A stretch of 64,000 nt of DNA from Talpa occidentalis (GCF_014898055.3 NW_023605194.1:64977361-65041360), one strand, 5' to 3'. Shown: positions 1-12,393, counted from the first letter of the stretch. Numbers and translations: made by a program. The notes: a model not told the origin generated them from the sequence alone.

Positions 1-151
1 AATACACTGCTGAGGGGAGCAGCGGGCGCGGCAGGAGAGGTCTGTCGCGCCATGTGGAACCCTTGCCCGGCGGCTGGGGATTGAACCGGCGCTGTAGAGG
101 CTGTGCCAGCTTCGCAACCCAGCGCTCAACCGCTGCACCACCGGGGAGGCC
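1..151 (-). repeat. tRNA-SINE, type A, cut by window edge
   Basis: Head half of a reverse-oriented copy. It has the B-box complement GATTGAACCGGCG and ends in GGGGAGGCC, the complement of the SINE 5' end. Confidence 0.85.
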
Positions 152-284
152 TGTGATTCTTTTATATAAGAAAATATATTTCATTTCAGAGTACAGCAGT
201 TCTTCAAATAATGTTATTTTGTTCAGGGTTATTTCGTTATAGTGTTGATAAGAGAAAAAAATTGATTTCTGGTCAGGGTGACTG

Positions 285-560
285 TCATTGTGAAATTTGC
301 ATGTTCTTCCCATATCTGCATGGGTTTTCTCTGGGTAATCTGGTTTTCTCCCACATCCTAAAGATGTTCATGTGAAGTTTACTAGAGTGTCTTAGTAAAG
401 TTGTCCCAGTGGTTATGGCGGGGTGCGTGTATGTGAGAGTAGGCCCTGTGGGCCCTGCAATGGAAGAATGTCCATAGTTAGATCCCACATTGCATCCTGA
501 GTGGCCAAGATAGGCTCTAGTCACCTGCAACCCTGAGCTGGAATAAGTGGGTTGAAGAAC
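285..560 (+). repeat. Old RTE-clade LINE 3'-end remnant (MamRTE-like)
   Basis: Carries a degraded form of a motif string known from RTE-type elements: TTTGCATGTTCTTCCC, then TTTTCTCCCACATCC, GGCCCTGCAATGG, GATAGGCTCTAGTCACC and GCAACCCTGAGCTGG. The order is conserved but each part has diverged. The family name is from memory and not certain. Confidence 0.5.
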
Positions 561-1529
561 AAATTAATACAAATGTTAATTTAATATTAGAAGTGTTTTG
601 GGATCTTTATTTGGTAGAAGTTTGGTAATGTGTTTGTGACCAGAAATATGCTGTAGCAACTTAACTCTTGTTTATTATCAATTAGCCTATGGTAAAATTG
701 GTTTCATTATACATCATTTCACTTAGTTTCAGTTTCTGAGAACCTGTTGATGATGGTAAGTAAGGACTTACTGTGTTGGGTGCACTATGTGCCATGTATT
801 AATAGTGGCTTAGGAGAATAGAAGTTAAACAAGGTCCCTGCCATAGCACAGTTTGTAATAGAGTCAGACAAATTAAGGTTGTAACTCTCAGAACAAATAG
901 GCTGATACATATCATTAAACTTATTTTTCTGTTTTATGTTTCTAGCACTTTCCCTAAGGAGATGAGAAATAATATCTTATTGCCTGTCAGTATTGTTTCA
1001 TTTGTTTGGTCAATGGACCAGATATTTATCAATATTAACTTTGGTATTTATTAATATTAAGAGCTCATAGAAAAGATTCATTTAATATTGATGATAAAGG
1101 TAGTAATATTCAAGATTCAGATTCATCATAAAATTGAAAATATAATTATTACTGGTTCTGCTTGGAATTCTATTTAAAATTGAACCCTGTAGGCAACTGG
1201 GAAGAACTGGGTCCTATTTCAGATTTTAGAGACTTTATAGATTTTATTTCTAAGACTACCCAAACATTTGGGTTAAATTTCTTGAAATAGAGTCATGACA
1301 TTTTGCTAGTGAGACAGAATTGTCTCTTTGTCTGCCTATTTGAGACAAAGGCATTCTCTTGGGTCCATCATTGTTAGGGATGAAAATATGGTTGATGGCA
1401 ATTTGAATATTTCTGCTGAGTGAGAGGAATCTAATACAACAGTAGGACATTTTTTGGAGACAGAAATCATTTTTCACCAGAATGCAGTTGCTGTTAAAAA
1501 CAATGGGAAAATATGATGGGGGGGGGCAG

Positions 1530-1533
1530 TGTA

Positions 1534-1576
<43 letters not shown>
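1530..1576. repeat. (TG)n(GA)n microsatellite
   Basis: A short TG run followed by about 16 GA units. A candidate length-variable marker in intron 1. Confidence 0.95.
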
Positions 1577-1578
<2 letters not shown>

Positions 1579-1950
1579 ACTGTGTAGCTTCTCATGTCGT
1601 TGAGTCAGAATAGATCTGTTACAAATCAGGATTTTGCGTGTGCTGGCAATTCGGCTTAACTATTCTTTCCTATAAACTTATATTCAAAAGGTGATCAGTT
1701 TCCTCATGTAAAGATAAACCCATGTCCCCGGGTTTCTGAAAATGGGCATCTTGGTTACTAAAGCCATGATTTCCGTTAAGTTTGAGAATCAGTATGTGCT
1801 TCATTGTGCCAGCTCTGGTCACCCTCTAGCTTGAGGGTTTTTTTGTGAATAATATACATGATGCCTTGAAGTATTTACTCAGAATACTAAATATTAATAC
1901 TTTACCAACTTGAATTGTTTGTCACAAAGTAGTTTAAGAACTGTTTTTAA

Positions 1951-2190
<240 letters not shown>

Positions 2191-2549
2191 TGACTCTACT
2201 TCTTGTTTACCTTGTTAAATAAATGTAATCTGAAATTTCCTGGACTCACCAGAGTGAAAGAAAAGTATATAAAGCACATTTAAGGGGAAATTGTAATCTG
2301 ATTGCTGTTTGTTATACTTGCATCATTTACATTTTCTCTGATTCACTTTACCAGTTGTCAGTAATTTTTATTGTCTTTTTGGCAAATCCAGTGTTTTCTC
2401 TGTCAGATTCAGAAAAGTTTCCTGTAAGTGTAGTTAGAGAAAACCTTGGTACAACACTTTCAGTCATGTTTTTTTCCATTCAAGGTATGGTTCGTTATGG
2501 GAAATGGAGAGGGAAAGAACAGTAGACTGAGAAAGAGGATGTCCTGGAT

Positions 2550-2642
2550 ATCACCCGCTCAAATCACAACTATGTCCTGTCCTTACACAATGTCATTTGA
2601 CCTTTAGTTCTCAGTTTTCTCATCTTTAAAATAAAAGTAGTA
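2550..2642 (+). repeat. MIR fragment
   Basis: The order CTCAAATC, TGTCATTTGACCT, CTCAGTTTTCTCATCTTTAAAAT matches the conserved second half of a MIR SINE. Confidence 0.55.
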
Positions 2643-2745
2643 GGGCCTCCCTGGTAGCCTAGGGGATAAGTCTTTGTGCTATCACTGCCGCTACGGCCTG
2701 AGTTCAATCCCTGGCTAGGGAGCTAACCCACATAAATAAATAAAG
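2643..2745 (+). repeat. tRNA-SINE, short type C copy
   Basis: Starts GGGCCTCCCTGGTAGCC. The B box is GAGTTCAATCC. It stops after AGCTAACCCACAT and goes straight into (AAAT)n, so about 150 bp of the body is missing. Confidence 0.75.
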
Positions 2746-3767
2746 GTGATAGCCCTGATAATCTTTAAGACTGATTGGGCTCTGAAATTAACTATAACCA
2801 ATCTTGAGAAATAGGGACTAAACAGATCCAGAGGATAAATTCTGAGTTAACACTACAACTGAAAAATAGAGGCATTATGTATACTGGAAGAAGATTTGTC
2901 AAAATAAAATTTTGGCTGATACAGCATTCCTACCAGTTTCCCTAATTTGCATTTTGCCCCTCTAGGAGAAGGCAGCTCACTGTCTCTAAGCAGCCCTTTC
3001 CATTTTTAAACAGCTCTGTTACTAAGTAATACTGGTATTTTAAAATGAAATGCCTCCTGCCAGCTGACACCAGTTGGGCCAGCTTTACATTTTGCCATTA
3101 AAAAAAAAAGTCTCAGTTGACAAGTTTTCAAGTCATGTTTCCTTTTAATTCCATAGTGTGCATGAATCTGTAGGAGTCATAAAATAATATTTACAAGAAA
3201 TAAAATAAATGCAAAAGTGTACTGCTAATAAAATATGGTAGAGTTAAAAAAAAAACTAAAAATTAGATCCAAAAATAGGCAAGAAAGCAAGAGGAGCAAA
3301 ACTTGGCACAACCCCCTTCTTAGAACAACTTCCCCCCTACTCTTAACATTTTTAGGATCTTAACATTAACTGAAGAGTCAAGCAAATAAATTGACTGAAG
3401 GTTGAATTTAGCAGCAATCTGTTCTAGACCTGTATTTCCAAATGTTTTACAGTTGATATTTGAAGGAAGGAGGGGGACAAAACGAGCGATAAAAGAACAG
3501 TGATATTACAAGTTGTTGTCCAGCCAAATGGAGGAGATAAATGATGCTTGCTGGCCACTGCCCTCTTTCTGCCTTTTCCAGCTAGACTTCCAGTGGCTTG
3601 CTGATAGTGAACTGTGGAGAACGAGGAGGTTGATACTTCAAGATTGACCAGTACTTCTGTAACAACTGGTTTCAGGTCTAAGTCTAGATCCTTAATCAGT
3701 CAAAGGTATAATACCTTGTCTCATGGAACCTAAAAAAATAGTTAACTACTTCAGATTGCTTCCATAA

Positions 3768-4115
<348 letters not shown>

Positions 4116-4403
4116 TAGGGTCATATAAATTGGAAAAAAAACTTTTGCTGGGAACCTAATGCTATTCATGTTTAAAATAACACCAGAAATACATGAAAAC
4201 ATTTTTATGGGAAAAAAATAGATGTAAGTAAAGAGTGCTGGTTCCCTTTTTCTTCTCTATCTCATGGCTTCTACCCCTCTGGCGGTAACGGCTGTAATAA
4301 TAAATCGGTGTGTTTTCTGGGTTTTTTTCTGTGCTCTTACATACATATATACTCTTCTACTATATATGTGATTGTGTGTGTGTGTTATGTGTAAGTTAAA
4401 TGA

Positions 4404-4663
4404 TTTTTTTTTTAAAGATTTATTTATTTATACAAGCACTGGGTACAGTCAGAAGCACAGGAGGGTGAGAGAATTCACCAGAGCCAGAGCGGAGAACAGA
4501 GCAGGCAGACTGACAAAGTACACTGCTGAGGGGAGCAGCAGGCAGCAGGAGAGGTCTGCGTGCCATGTGGGACCCTCATCCGGGCTGGGGATTGAACCAG
4601 CGCTGCAGAGGCTGCGGGCAGCCTCACAACCCAGTGTTCAAATGCTGTGCCACTGGGGAGGCA
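4404..4663 (-). repeat. tRNA-SINE, type A, first of a tandem pair
   Basis: Full-length antisense copy from poly-T through ACAAGCACTGGGTACAG to GGGGAGGC. It abuts a second copy in the same orientation. Confidence 0.9.
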
Positions 4664-4667
4664 CATC

Positions 4668-4699
<32 letters not shown>

Positions 4700-4965
4700 A
4701 TTTATTTATACAAGCACTGGGTACAGTCAGAAGTGCGGGAGGGTGAGAGAATTCACCAGAGCCAGAGCGGGGAACAGAGCAGGCAGAAGGACCGAAGTAC
4801 ACTGCTGAGGGGAGAGGTCTGGAGAAACCTCCTCCAGCGGGTCGCAGGAGAGATCTGCGCCATGTGGGACCCTCCTCCGGAGCAGCCGGGAATCGAACCA
4901 GTGCTGCAGAGGCTGCAGGCAGCTTCGCAACCCAGCACTCAACCACTGCGCCACCAGGGAGGCCC
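4668..4965 (-). repeat. tRNA-SINE, type A, second of a tandem pair
   Basis: Full-length antisense copy that begins a few bases after the previous one. It carries a small insertion or duplication around 4810-4850 (CTGGAGAAACCTCCTCCAG). A further poly-T run at 4973-4995 suggests a lost third insertion or an extended target site. Confidence 0.88.
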
Positions 4966-5204
4966 AGGCCCATTTTTTTTTTTTTTTTTTTTTTTAAGAT
5001 CATCTATTTGGTGACCTTTTTCTTCAATTAAGTTTATACAAAGGATACTCAGAAAATTTAACTTTAAATAATTTAAGTAAGGCATTCCCCCAAAATAGTG
5101 AAACTCTAAGTCCTTGACAGTCCTCACAGTAACAGGTAAATAAGAGGGATGTCGATATATGTCTTAGATGTGCTGCAGGTATGTAGATTTAATCTTATAA
5201 AAAT

Positions 5205-5530
5205 GCATGTGAATTCAAGAAGACCTGTACAAATGGAAAGACATTATGTGTTCATGGATTAGAAGACTTAAGATGGACATTGGTTCCTAAATTGATCTGT
5301 AGGTTCAGTGCAATCCCTGTTAAAGCCCCAGGATTGGTCCCAAAGAACATGGGGAGATTCAGGAGACCCAGAATAATCAAAACAGTCTCAGAAAGAACAA
5401 AGTTAAAGTACTCATACTTCCTGATTTCAAAACTTTATTAGAAAACTGTAGTAATCAAAACACTGTGATATTACATAAGACTAGGAATATAGGTCAATGG
5501 GTAAAAGTGAGGATCGTTGAGTAACCCCTA
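5205..5530 (+). repeat. L1 ORF2-derived fragment, part 1 of a broken L1
   Basis: Matches the L1 ORF2 order I know: AGAAGACCTGTACAAATGG, then TTCATGGATTAGAAGAC, CTTCCTGATTTCAAAAC, AGGTCAATGG. Sense strand, diverged. It continues after a 1.6-kb insert at about 7156. Confidence 0.75.
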
Positions 5531-5946
5531 TATTTCCTACCAAGCAAAACTGAGGCATTGCCAGGGATTCCCAAACTTAAAGGGAAAAACTCATATTGCC
5601 TATTCTAAGGGTTCATGACCACCTGTACATAAAAGCAAGTTAATCAAATTCTAGAATGCATGGAGATTTTTAATCAGTGAGCGATTCACAGGGACTAGAG
5701 AGAAGGAGAAAAGGAGTAGGGGAAAGAAGCATTTCAAAATAAAGACTCTTGCTCAAACTTCAGAATCAAACATCCCCTTCTAGACAAATGTTCAGCCAAA
5801 TAGGCAGGGCCCAGTGCCTAAGAGTGGAGCCACCAGGAAAACAAAAGCTAAGGCAATCTCCCAGCAGGAGACACAAGCAAAAGGTTGTGCAGGGCCAAAA
5901 GTTCTGGGAGAAGTAGAGAGAACCAAAGTTCAAAATGTTCCACCCA

Positions 5947-6237
5947 GGGCCTCCCCGGTGGCGCAGCGGTTGAGTGTGCGGCCTCTGCGGCGCCGGTTCG
6001 ATCCCCGGCTGCTCCCCGGCCACTGGAGGAGGGTCCCACATGGCGCGCAGACCTCTCCTGCCGCCCGCTGTTTCCCTCAGCAGTGTACTTCGGTCCTTCT
6101 GCCTGCTCTGCTCCCCGCTCTGGCTCTGGTGAATTCTCTCACCCTTCCGCGCTTCTGACTGTACCCAGTGCATGTATAAACAAAACAAACAAACCAGCAA
6201 ACAAATAAATAAAAGCATGCCTCTATAAAAAAAAAAA
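5947..6237 (+). repeat. tRNA-SINE, A-long
   Basis: Flanked by the direct repeat AAATGTTCCACCCA (5933-5946 and about 6238-6251). The tail carries (AAAC)n and then GCATGCCTCTATA-An. Confidence 0.92.
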
Positions 6238-6562
6238 AAATGTTCCACCCAATCTGAATCCACCATGAGGTTAGGATGGCAACCAACATCTCTCAGAATG
6301 GGATTGTGCTTCCTGCCAAAGTCTGAGCAGGAGCAAGAGTACCCCCACCCCAAGCCAAGCCTAAGTAGAAATGGAAGACCAACATCACAATAAAGGTTCT
6401 TAAGAGGTGAAGAGTCCCTATCACACCCACTGGCTCTGTCATTTAAAAGTCTGCCCCATGCTACCACCCCCTTCAGGAAGTCAGGGGAGTAAAGCTCTGA
6501 CGTTCAATACTCTCCTCCAGTTGCCCCCAGTTGTCTTCATTCAGGAAGTCAAGGAGGGTAGG

Positions 6563-6834
6563 GGGCCTCCCTGGTGGTGCAGGGGGTTAAGAAGCAGCGC
6601 TGTGAAGCTGTCCGCAGCCACTGCTACACGAGTTCAATCCCTAGCCAGGGAGGCAACCCACATGGTGCAGCAGACGCCTCCTGTCTCAACTGCTGCTCCT
6701 CTCAGTAGTGTATTTCAGTAAATCTACCTGTTCTGCTCCCCACTCTGTCTCTGGTGAATCTTCTCAGCCCCCGCCTCTCTGGCCTGCACCCCAGCTCTTG
6801 TATGCATAAATAAATAATTCTTTTTAAAAAAAAA
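6563..6834 (+). repeat. tRNA-SINE, type C, outer member of nested pair
   Basis: GGGGGTTAAG head and AGGGAGGCAACCCACATGG. Its left flank GGAAGTCAAGG (6544-6554) reappears after the next SINE (7119-7129), so the pair shares one target-site duplication. Confidence 0.88.
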
Positions 6835-6846
6835 GCAGGGGGGAGG

Positions 6847-7119
6847 GGGCCTCCCTGGTGGCTCAGGCGGTTGAGCACAGGGCAGCACTGTGAAGCTGTC
6901 TACGGCCTCTACAGTGCTGGTTCGATCCCTGCTGGCCTCGGAGCAACCCACATGGCGAGCAGACCTCTCCTGTCTCACCCACTGCTCCCCTCAGCAGTGT
7001 ATTTCTTCAGTCTGCCTGTTCTGTTTCCCACTTTGTCTCTGTTGAATTCTCTCACCCTCCCGTGAATCTGGCCTGTACCCTGGTTCTTGTATAAATAAAT
7101 CTTTAAAAAAAAAAAAAAA
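6847..7119 (+). repeat. tRNA-SINE, type B, inserted in the tail of the previous SINE
   Basis: GAGCACAGGGCAGCACTGTGA head and CTGGCCTGTACCC end. It lies inside the duplicated flank of the preceding copy, so it landed later in that copy's A-rich tail. Confidence 0.88.
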
Positions 7120-7155
7120 GGAAGTCAAGGGGTGAAGTGACAAGAGTCAGGGCTC

Positions 7156-7280
7156 TCATGTTTATGATCAACCAGTTTTCAGTAAGAGTACAAAGAGAAT
7201 TCATTGGGGAAGGGAAAGAATAGTCTTTTCAACAAAATATGTTGGGACAATTGAATAGCCACATACAGAAGAATGAGCTT
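7156..7280 (+). repeat. L1 ORF2-derived fragment, part 2
   Basis: L1-like order: TTTATGATCAACC, then GAATAGTCTTTTCAACAAA, GGGACAATTGAATAGCCACAT, AGAAGAATGAGCTT. It breaks at the solo LTR and resumes at 8024. Confidence 0.75.
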
Positions 7281-8023
7281 TGTTGGTTTATAACCTCTAG
7301 AATTCCAGAGTGAAATTCTAAACTGGTCTTCTTACAGGAGGGCATGAAGAGACTGACAAAAAGGCAGACCACTTCAGGTTGATAGGTGGAAGTTTTAATA
7401 AGCAAGGCAGCTTATATATGAGCAGAGTGGGTAAGGAGACTCAGTTTGTTAGAGTGCAGAATGAGGGCTACTCTGGGACCCCCAAACCTGTACTGCCATC
7501 TGCCAGATAAAGACAAAACATTCTTTAAGAGAACACCCGAAGTTACCCATCTCCTTGTGGGTATATGCCCAAACAGGATTGACCCAGAGTGGAGTTGCTG
7601 AGCCCTGAAAACTTGCCACAAGTCTGAGGCACCTCCTGGCAGGAACCACAGGAAAGGGTCAAAAGGTGCTAGACAAATTTGAGACAAAAGGAGCAAAATC
7701 AGAGTACAAATCAAGGTAATGGCTGCCATTGTCAGCCTCCCACAGTTCTCTCACCCATGTCTCTCCCTGGTCTCTCCATGTCTCATTGCTACATATCTCC
7801 TTCCATGTCCCTGATGTAAGTCCAAAGCTGAGAGACAAACGTGCCCTTCTTATATGTGTCTGCCACCTCCAAGTCTCTTCCAAGTCTTCTTCCCGGAGCT
7901 GTGCTCCACCCTTCATTAGATAGGGCAGGGAACATGGAACCTGTCCTTTCTCTGTAACAAATTGCCCAAGTCCAGCTCACTGGTCAACCAGCAGTCACAT
8001 CCTCTTGTTGGCCTCTTTCAACA
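7281..8023 (-). mobile_element. Solo LTR of an endogenous retrovirus
   Basis: A 743-bp block interrupting an L1. It begins TGTT and ends AACA, the inverted ends expected of an LTR. It is flanked by AGCTT (7276-7280) and AGATT (8024-8028), a 5-bp target duplication with one difference. On the - strand it ends with ATTAAA and a 3' flank typical of an LTR. A related sequence lies at about 51100-51340. A 105-codon ORF inside is not a gene. No gag, pol or env is present. Confidence 0.7.
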
Positions 8024-8096
8024 AGATTGGTTCCCTACCTCACACAGTGTACAAAAATTAACTCAAAATAGATCAAAGAACTAGAGAGCGAAAATC
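8024..8096 (+). repeat. L1 ORF2-derived fragment, part 3
   Basis: L1-like sequence TTCCCTACCTCACAC, then AAAAATTAACTCAAAATAG and ATCAAAGAACTAGAGAG. Co-linear with the preceding part. Confidence 0.75.
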
Positions 8097-8443
8097 TGCC
8101 ATCCCAAGATGTGTTTTCAGCAAGAAGATTATTTCATGGGGTGGGCTCTGAAGGCTGCATGGCAAGTTGCTTTTTATATTTATCTGTAAACTCTATAAGA
8201 GCATCTCCCAAAAAACCTTAATCTCCTTACCTTTTTCCCTTGGAGAAGACAGAACTTAAATCTTCATTTCTTTGTTTTCCCACTTTAGCCCCTATGCTTA
8301 GTCTCCCTTACTTTTGCTAAGTTATTTAAGATGGTATTTAAAGCCACGTGGACAGTTAGTTACTCAGCCATCCTTGGCCTCTCCCATATATAAAAAGGAG
8401 GTATACATGTTACTAAATTTCTATAAGACTTTTTCTCCTGCCA
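8097..8443 (+). mobile_element. Second LTR-like insert in the same L1
   Basis: A 347-bp block between two adjoining L1 segments, starting TG and ending CA. It contains a TATA-like CATATATAAAAAG near 8386. The flanks AAATC and AAAGA only partly match. Family not recognised, orientation guessed from the TATA-like motif. Confidence 0.4.
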
Positions 8444-8856
8444 AAAGAAGAAAATAATAGTAGTAGTAAATCTTTGCAATCTTGTGTTAGGCAAAGTGTC
8501 TTAGACATGATATCAAAGGCACAAAAGCAAAAAAAAAAAAAAAATGGATTTCATTAGGATTAGAAATTTGTGCCACAAAGTAAATCAAGATAGTGGAAAG
8601 AGAACCCAAGAATGAAAGAAAATATTTGTAAATTGTTTCTCTTATATGAGTAATGTCTAGGATATATGAAAAACTCTTATAACTCAATAATTAAAAAATA
8701 AATGCAAAATTTAAAAATATGTAAAGAATCTACAAAGACATCTCTCTAAAAAATATATAGCCAGAAAATACATGAGCGATACCTAGAATCATTACTTAGT
8801 AGGGAACTGCAAATCAAAACCACAATGAGAATGATTATAATCAAAAAGTAAAATAA
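8444..8856 (+). repeat. L1 ORF2-derived fragment, part 4
   Basis: Continues with AAAAGAAGAAAATAATAG, then GTCTTAGACATGATATC, GGCACAAAAGCAAAAAA, AACTCTTATAACTCAATAAT and AAATCAAAACCACAATGAGA, in the normal L1 ORF2 order. Confidence 0.78.
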
Positions 8857-9114
8857 GGGCCTCCCTGGTGGCACAGGCGGTTGAACGCCTCACTATGTGA
8901 AGCTGTCCGCAGCCTCTGCAGCGCGGGTTCGATCCTGACCGGCCAGCGAGAATCCCACATGGTGAAGCAGACCTCTCCTGTCTTGCCCACTGCTCCCCTC
9001 AGCAGTGTATTTCATCAGTCTGCCTGTTCTGTTCCCCGCTCTGTCTGTGGTGAATTCTCTCACCCTCCTGCACATCTGGCCTGTACCCCAGATCTTGTAT
9101 AAAAATAAATCTTC
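8857..9114 (+). repeat. tRNA-SINE, type B, in L1, first of pair
   Basis: Full copy. GTAAAATAA occurs just before it (8848-8856) and again after the second SINE (9409-9417), so the two copies share one target duplication. Confidence 0.88.
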
Positions 9115-9116
9115 AA

Positions 9117-9408
9117 GAGCCTTCCTGGTGGCGCAGCAGTTGAGCGCTGGGTTACGAAGCTGCCCGCAGCCTCTGCAGCACCGGTTCGATCCCCAGCCGC
9201 CGGGCGAGGGTCCCACACGGCGCACAGACCTCGACTGCTGCCTGCTGCTCCCCTCAGCAGTGTATTTCATCACTCCCGCTCTGGCTCTGGCGAATTCTCT
9301 CACCCTCCCACGCTTCTGACTGTACCCATTGCCTGTATAAATAAATAAATAAATCTAAAAAGAAAAAAAAAAATTATTTTAAAAAAAATTAAAAATCTTT
9401 TAAAAAAG
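9117..9408 (+). repeat. tRNA-SINE, type A, second of pair
   Basis: GCGCTGGGTTACGAAGCTG head. The tail is (AAAT)n followed by A-rich sequence to the shared target duplication at 9409. Confidence 0.88.
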
Positions 9409-9930
9409 GTAAAATAAATGTTACTAGGATTCTGATCCTAGGTGTATACCTAAGTGAGGTAAAAATGTGTTCACCCAATAAATGAGCACACAAGTAATAG
9501 TAGTAGCAAAATAGCCCCCAAATGTAATCAGTTCAAATGTCCAGGTGATGATGAATGAATAAAATGTGGTAGATCCATACAATGGAATAAAAACGAATGA
9601 AGTTACAAGCTACATGTGTGAATTTTACAAATATTTAAAAGAAACCAGTCATAAAGACAACATATTGTATGGCTCCACTTACATAAAGTGTCCAGTATAC
9701 ACAAATCTACAGAGACACAAGATTAGTGGTCACCTAAATCTAGTGGGATTGGGTAATAGTGAGGAGAGGCTGCTAAGGAGCATAAGGTTTCTTTTTGCAG
9801 TTATTAAAATGTTCTAAAATTGGGTTGTGGTAATGATTGTATGGATCATAATACCAAAACCATTAAATTGTACATTTTAAGTGGGTGAATTATTTGATAC
9901 ATAAATGTCATATATCAATAAAATTGCTTA
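9409..9930 (+). repeat. L1 end of ORF2 and 3'UTR, part 5
   Basis: Shows CATACAATGGAATAAAAACG, TATTGTATGGCTCC, TTGGGTTGTGGTAATG, ATTGTACATTTTAAGTGGG and finally ATATCAATAAAATTGC, the 3' end of an L1M-type element. It closes the L1 begun at 5205. Confidence 0.78.
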
Positions 9931-11522
9931 AAAAGTGCATGGAGAGATAGAACAATGATCATTTCTTGGAGTTTAGTTCAAAAGACTATGAGAAGCTCTG
10001 TAAGCCTTCTGAGAACTGATAGGTCAGAAATCTGCTGAACAGTAATTGTAATAACATCTCCTATAATTGAGATACTGGGAAGAAGGGGGTACAAATGCAA
10101 AGGAGAATGGGAGGTTAGTTCTGGCTAGGGCTATGAGAGATGTCAGGACGAAGGTGGTATCTTTATTGACCCTATTAGGATGGGCAGGCTTTCAGTCGGT
10201 GAGTAGCTGTGTTGGACATAGAATATTGTAGGCAGAAAGGAGAACAAATTAAAGTAAGAAGTGAAGTATTAGTGCACAAAAGCTGAAACCTGCTTTGTGT
10301 GCCTGCAACATTGAGAAGCAGGGAGTCGTTGACACTAAGCTGGACCAGTTGGTTGGGGAACCTTCTGGAACTATAAAAAAGCAGTGGGTTTTGTCATCAG
10401 GTGGTCAGCTTATCTTCATGGTAGAAGCAGTATGGCTGACACACCATGAGATGTTGTGGAACATAGTTTCCTACGTCTGATACAGTTGGGTTGGACTCTG
10501 TCATCTCTTAGGATCCTTCTGAATTGGAGTCATGTACTTTCCATGTGGCATGTAACCAGATCACATGCCATGGATATGTGAAACCAAACACCACATAGGT
10601 GCTAAAAAACGACTCTGCTTTTAGGAATGGCCACACTTTGGCTTTTAGTGATTTTTTTTTCCTTTTAATTACAAAATGAGTGTATTCATGTCTCCTAGTG
10701 CTTTCCTTTTTTCTTTCTTACCGCAACCCTTTATGGCAGATTGCTTTTGTTTGGTTTTAGAGAAATATTCTCAATCAATATTTTAGATATGTATTATTTA
10801 TGGAAAAGTTGACTCTTACTGTTTCTTGAGAATGCATCCTTAAGAAGAAACTAAACAGAGCCAGAACATTTTTTCTGTTGTCTCTTCACTGTTTGTGGAC
10901 TTCTCTGTACATAGGATAATTTTATGTACTACTCACCAATTTTTATGGCCAATTGATATGTGGGGGTTTTTTTTAGCCCTCTGCATAATCCAGACATTGT
11001 TTTCAGAACCCAGTTTAACACACAGACTCGGAAACACAATAGTATGGCTTAGATATTTACGGAAGTATGACTCACCCACATTTTTGAATGTGTATTATGT
11101 ATGGGGTATGCATAAATATTCAGGAGAAAATCTCATTCCAAAGATGAATATGGTGTGTCACTAATTATTCTGGGTGTACATGTCTGAAAGGCAGTCCAGG
11201 ATATGATGGCAGTTCAGTTCAGGTGCATATGTGAGGGTTGAGAGGGTACCAGGGGGAAGAAGAGTTTTCCTCCTGAGCTCTAGAATCACTGTATACCCAT
11301 CATACTCTTATTACGGGGTGACCATGATGTCCATCCCCACAAGCCCCTGTGCCTGAGTTTTGTAACCTTTTGTGGTTTTACTGCCTTTTTTGTTATTTAG
11401 ATCCTTTTGAATTTTCAAGTAGGCACTTATGTCACTTCTTTTTCCATTGGCTGCTGTGTTCATGAAAGTGTTTCCTACTCATAAGGCCTAGGATGTCAGC
11501 TGTTCTGTCTTAACTCATTAAC

Positions 11523-11835
11523 TTTTTTTTTTAATAGAGGCATGTTTTTATTTATTTATTTGTTTGTTTGTTTGTTTGTTTTGTTTATACATGCACTGGG
11601 TACAGTCAGAAGCGCGGGAGGGTGAGAGAATTCACCAGAGCCAGAGCAGGGAGCAGAGCAGGCAGAAGGACCAAAGTACACTGCTGAGGGGAGCCGCGGG
11701 CAGCAGGAGAGGTCTGCGCGCCATGTGGGACCCTCCTCCGGTGGCTGGGGAGCAGCTGGGGATCGAACCGGCGTCGCAGAGGCTGCGGGCAGCTTCGCAA
11801 CCCAGCGCTCAACCGCTGCAACACCGGGGAGGCCC
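11523..11835 (-). repeat. tRNA-SINE, A-long
   Basis: Full antisense copy with the A-long tail complement TAGAGGCATG. TCATTAAC flanks it on both sides. Confidence 0.92.
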
Positions 11836-12393
11836 TAATCATTAACTTTTGACTCATACCATTCAAGGCCAACAATGATAAGCTTTCTTATCAGTTTCCT
11901 TAAATTTGCTTTGAACTTTTTGTATGAAGCTCTGAGACCCAGCATGCATTGACCTCTCATAACGCTTCACTCAGTCTCTCTCATAGACTTCCTCTTTATT
12001 TCTCAGGACCACAGAACCACAGATTAGAGACCCTATTTGGAGATTCTGCTAGCATATTTTTACTGGAGCAACCAGGGAGATATGGTACCTAGCCAACTGT
12101 GGACTCGATGTTTGCTAAACCAAGCCCACAGAAATCCTAGCAGGAGCCCCAGGGTAGTAGGAGCCCAATGCGTGGGTCTGGTTGTGCCTAGGAAGAGGGT
12201 TCTGGAAAATATAAATGAAATTTGCCTTTGTAACTTCCTTTGTTTTAAGAAAATTTGAATTTACACAGCATCAGAAGTAGCAGGTGGTAGTGCTATGGGT
12301 GGTTTTATGTTATCTTAATTGTCTATCTTCCTAGACAAAAAGTAAAATTATATTGTGTTACTGCTTTTTGATTTTATAGCCTTGGGAACTTTT

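Larger units (their letters stand above)
5531..7155. repeat. Insert within L1, unclassified, containing three SINEs
   Basis: Sequence between two co-linear L1 pieces. After removing the SINEs at 5947-6237, 6563-6834 and 6847-7119, about 790 bp remain that resemble no coding gene. An LTR or other retro-element is likely, but I cannot name the family. Confidence 0.4.

Noticed and set aside
5766..6467. 233-codon ORF on the - strand
   Set aside because: Its middle third is the SINE at 5947-6237. The rest has no recognisable domain.
7412..7729. 105-codon - strand ORF starting MAAITLIC, with a membrane-like start
   Set aside because: It lies inside the solo LTR, where no envelope gene is expected. 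A related stretch near 51141 gives a different reading with an early stop. Treated as chance.
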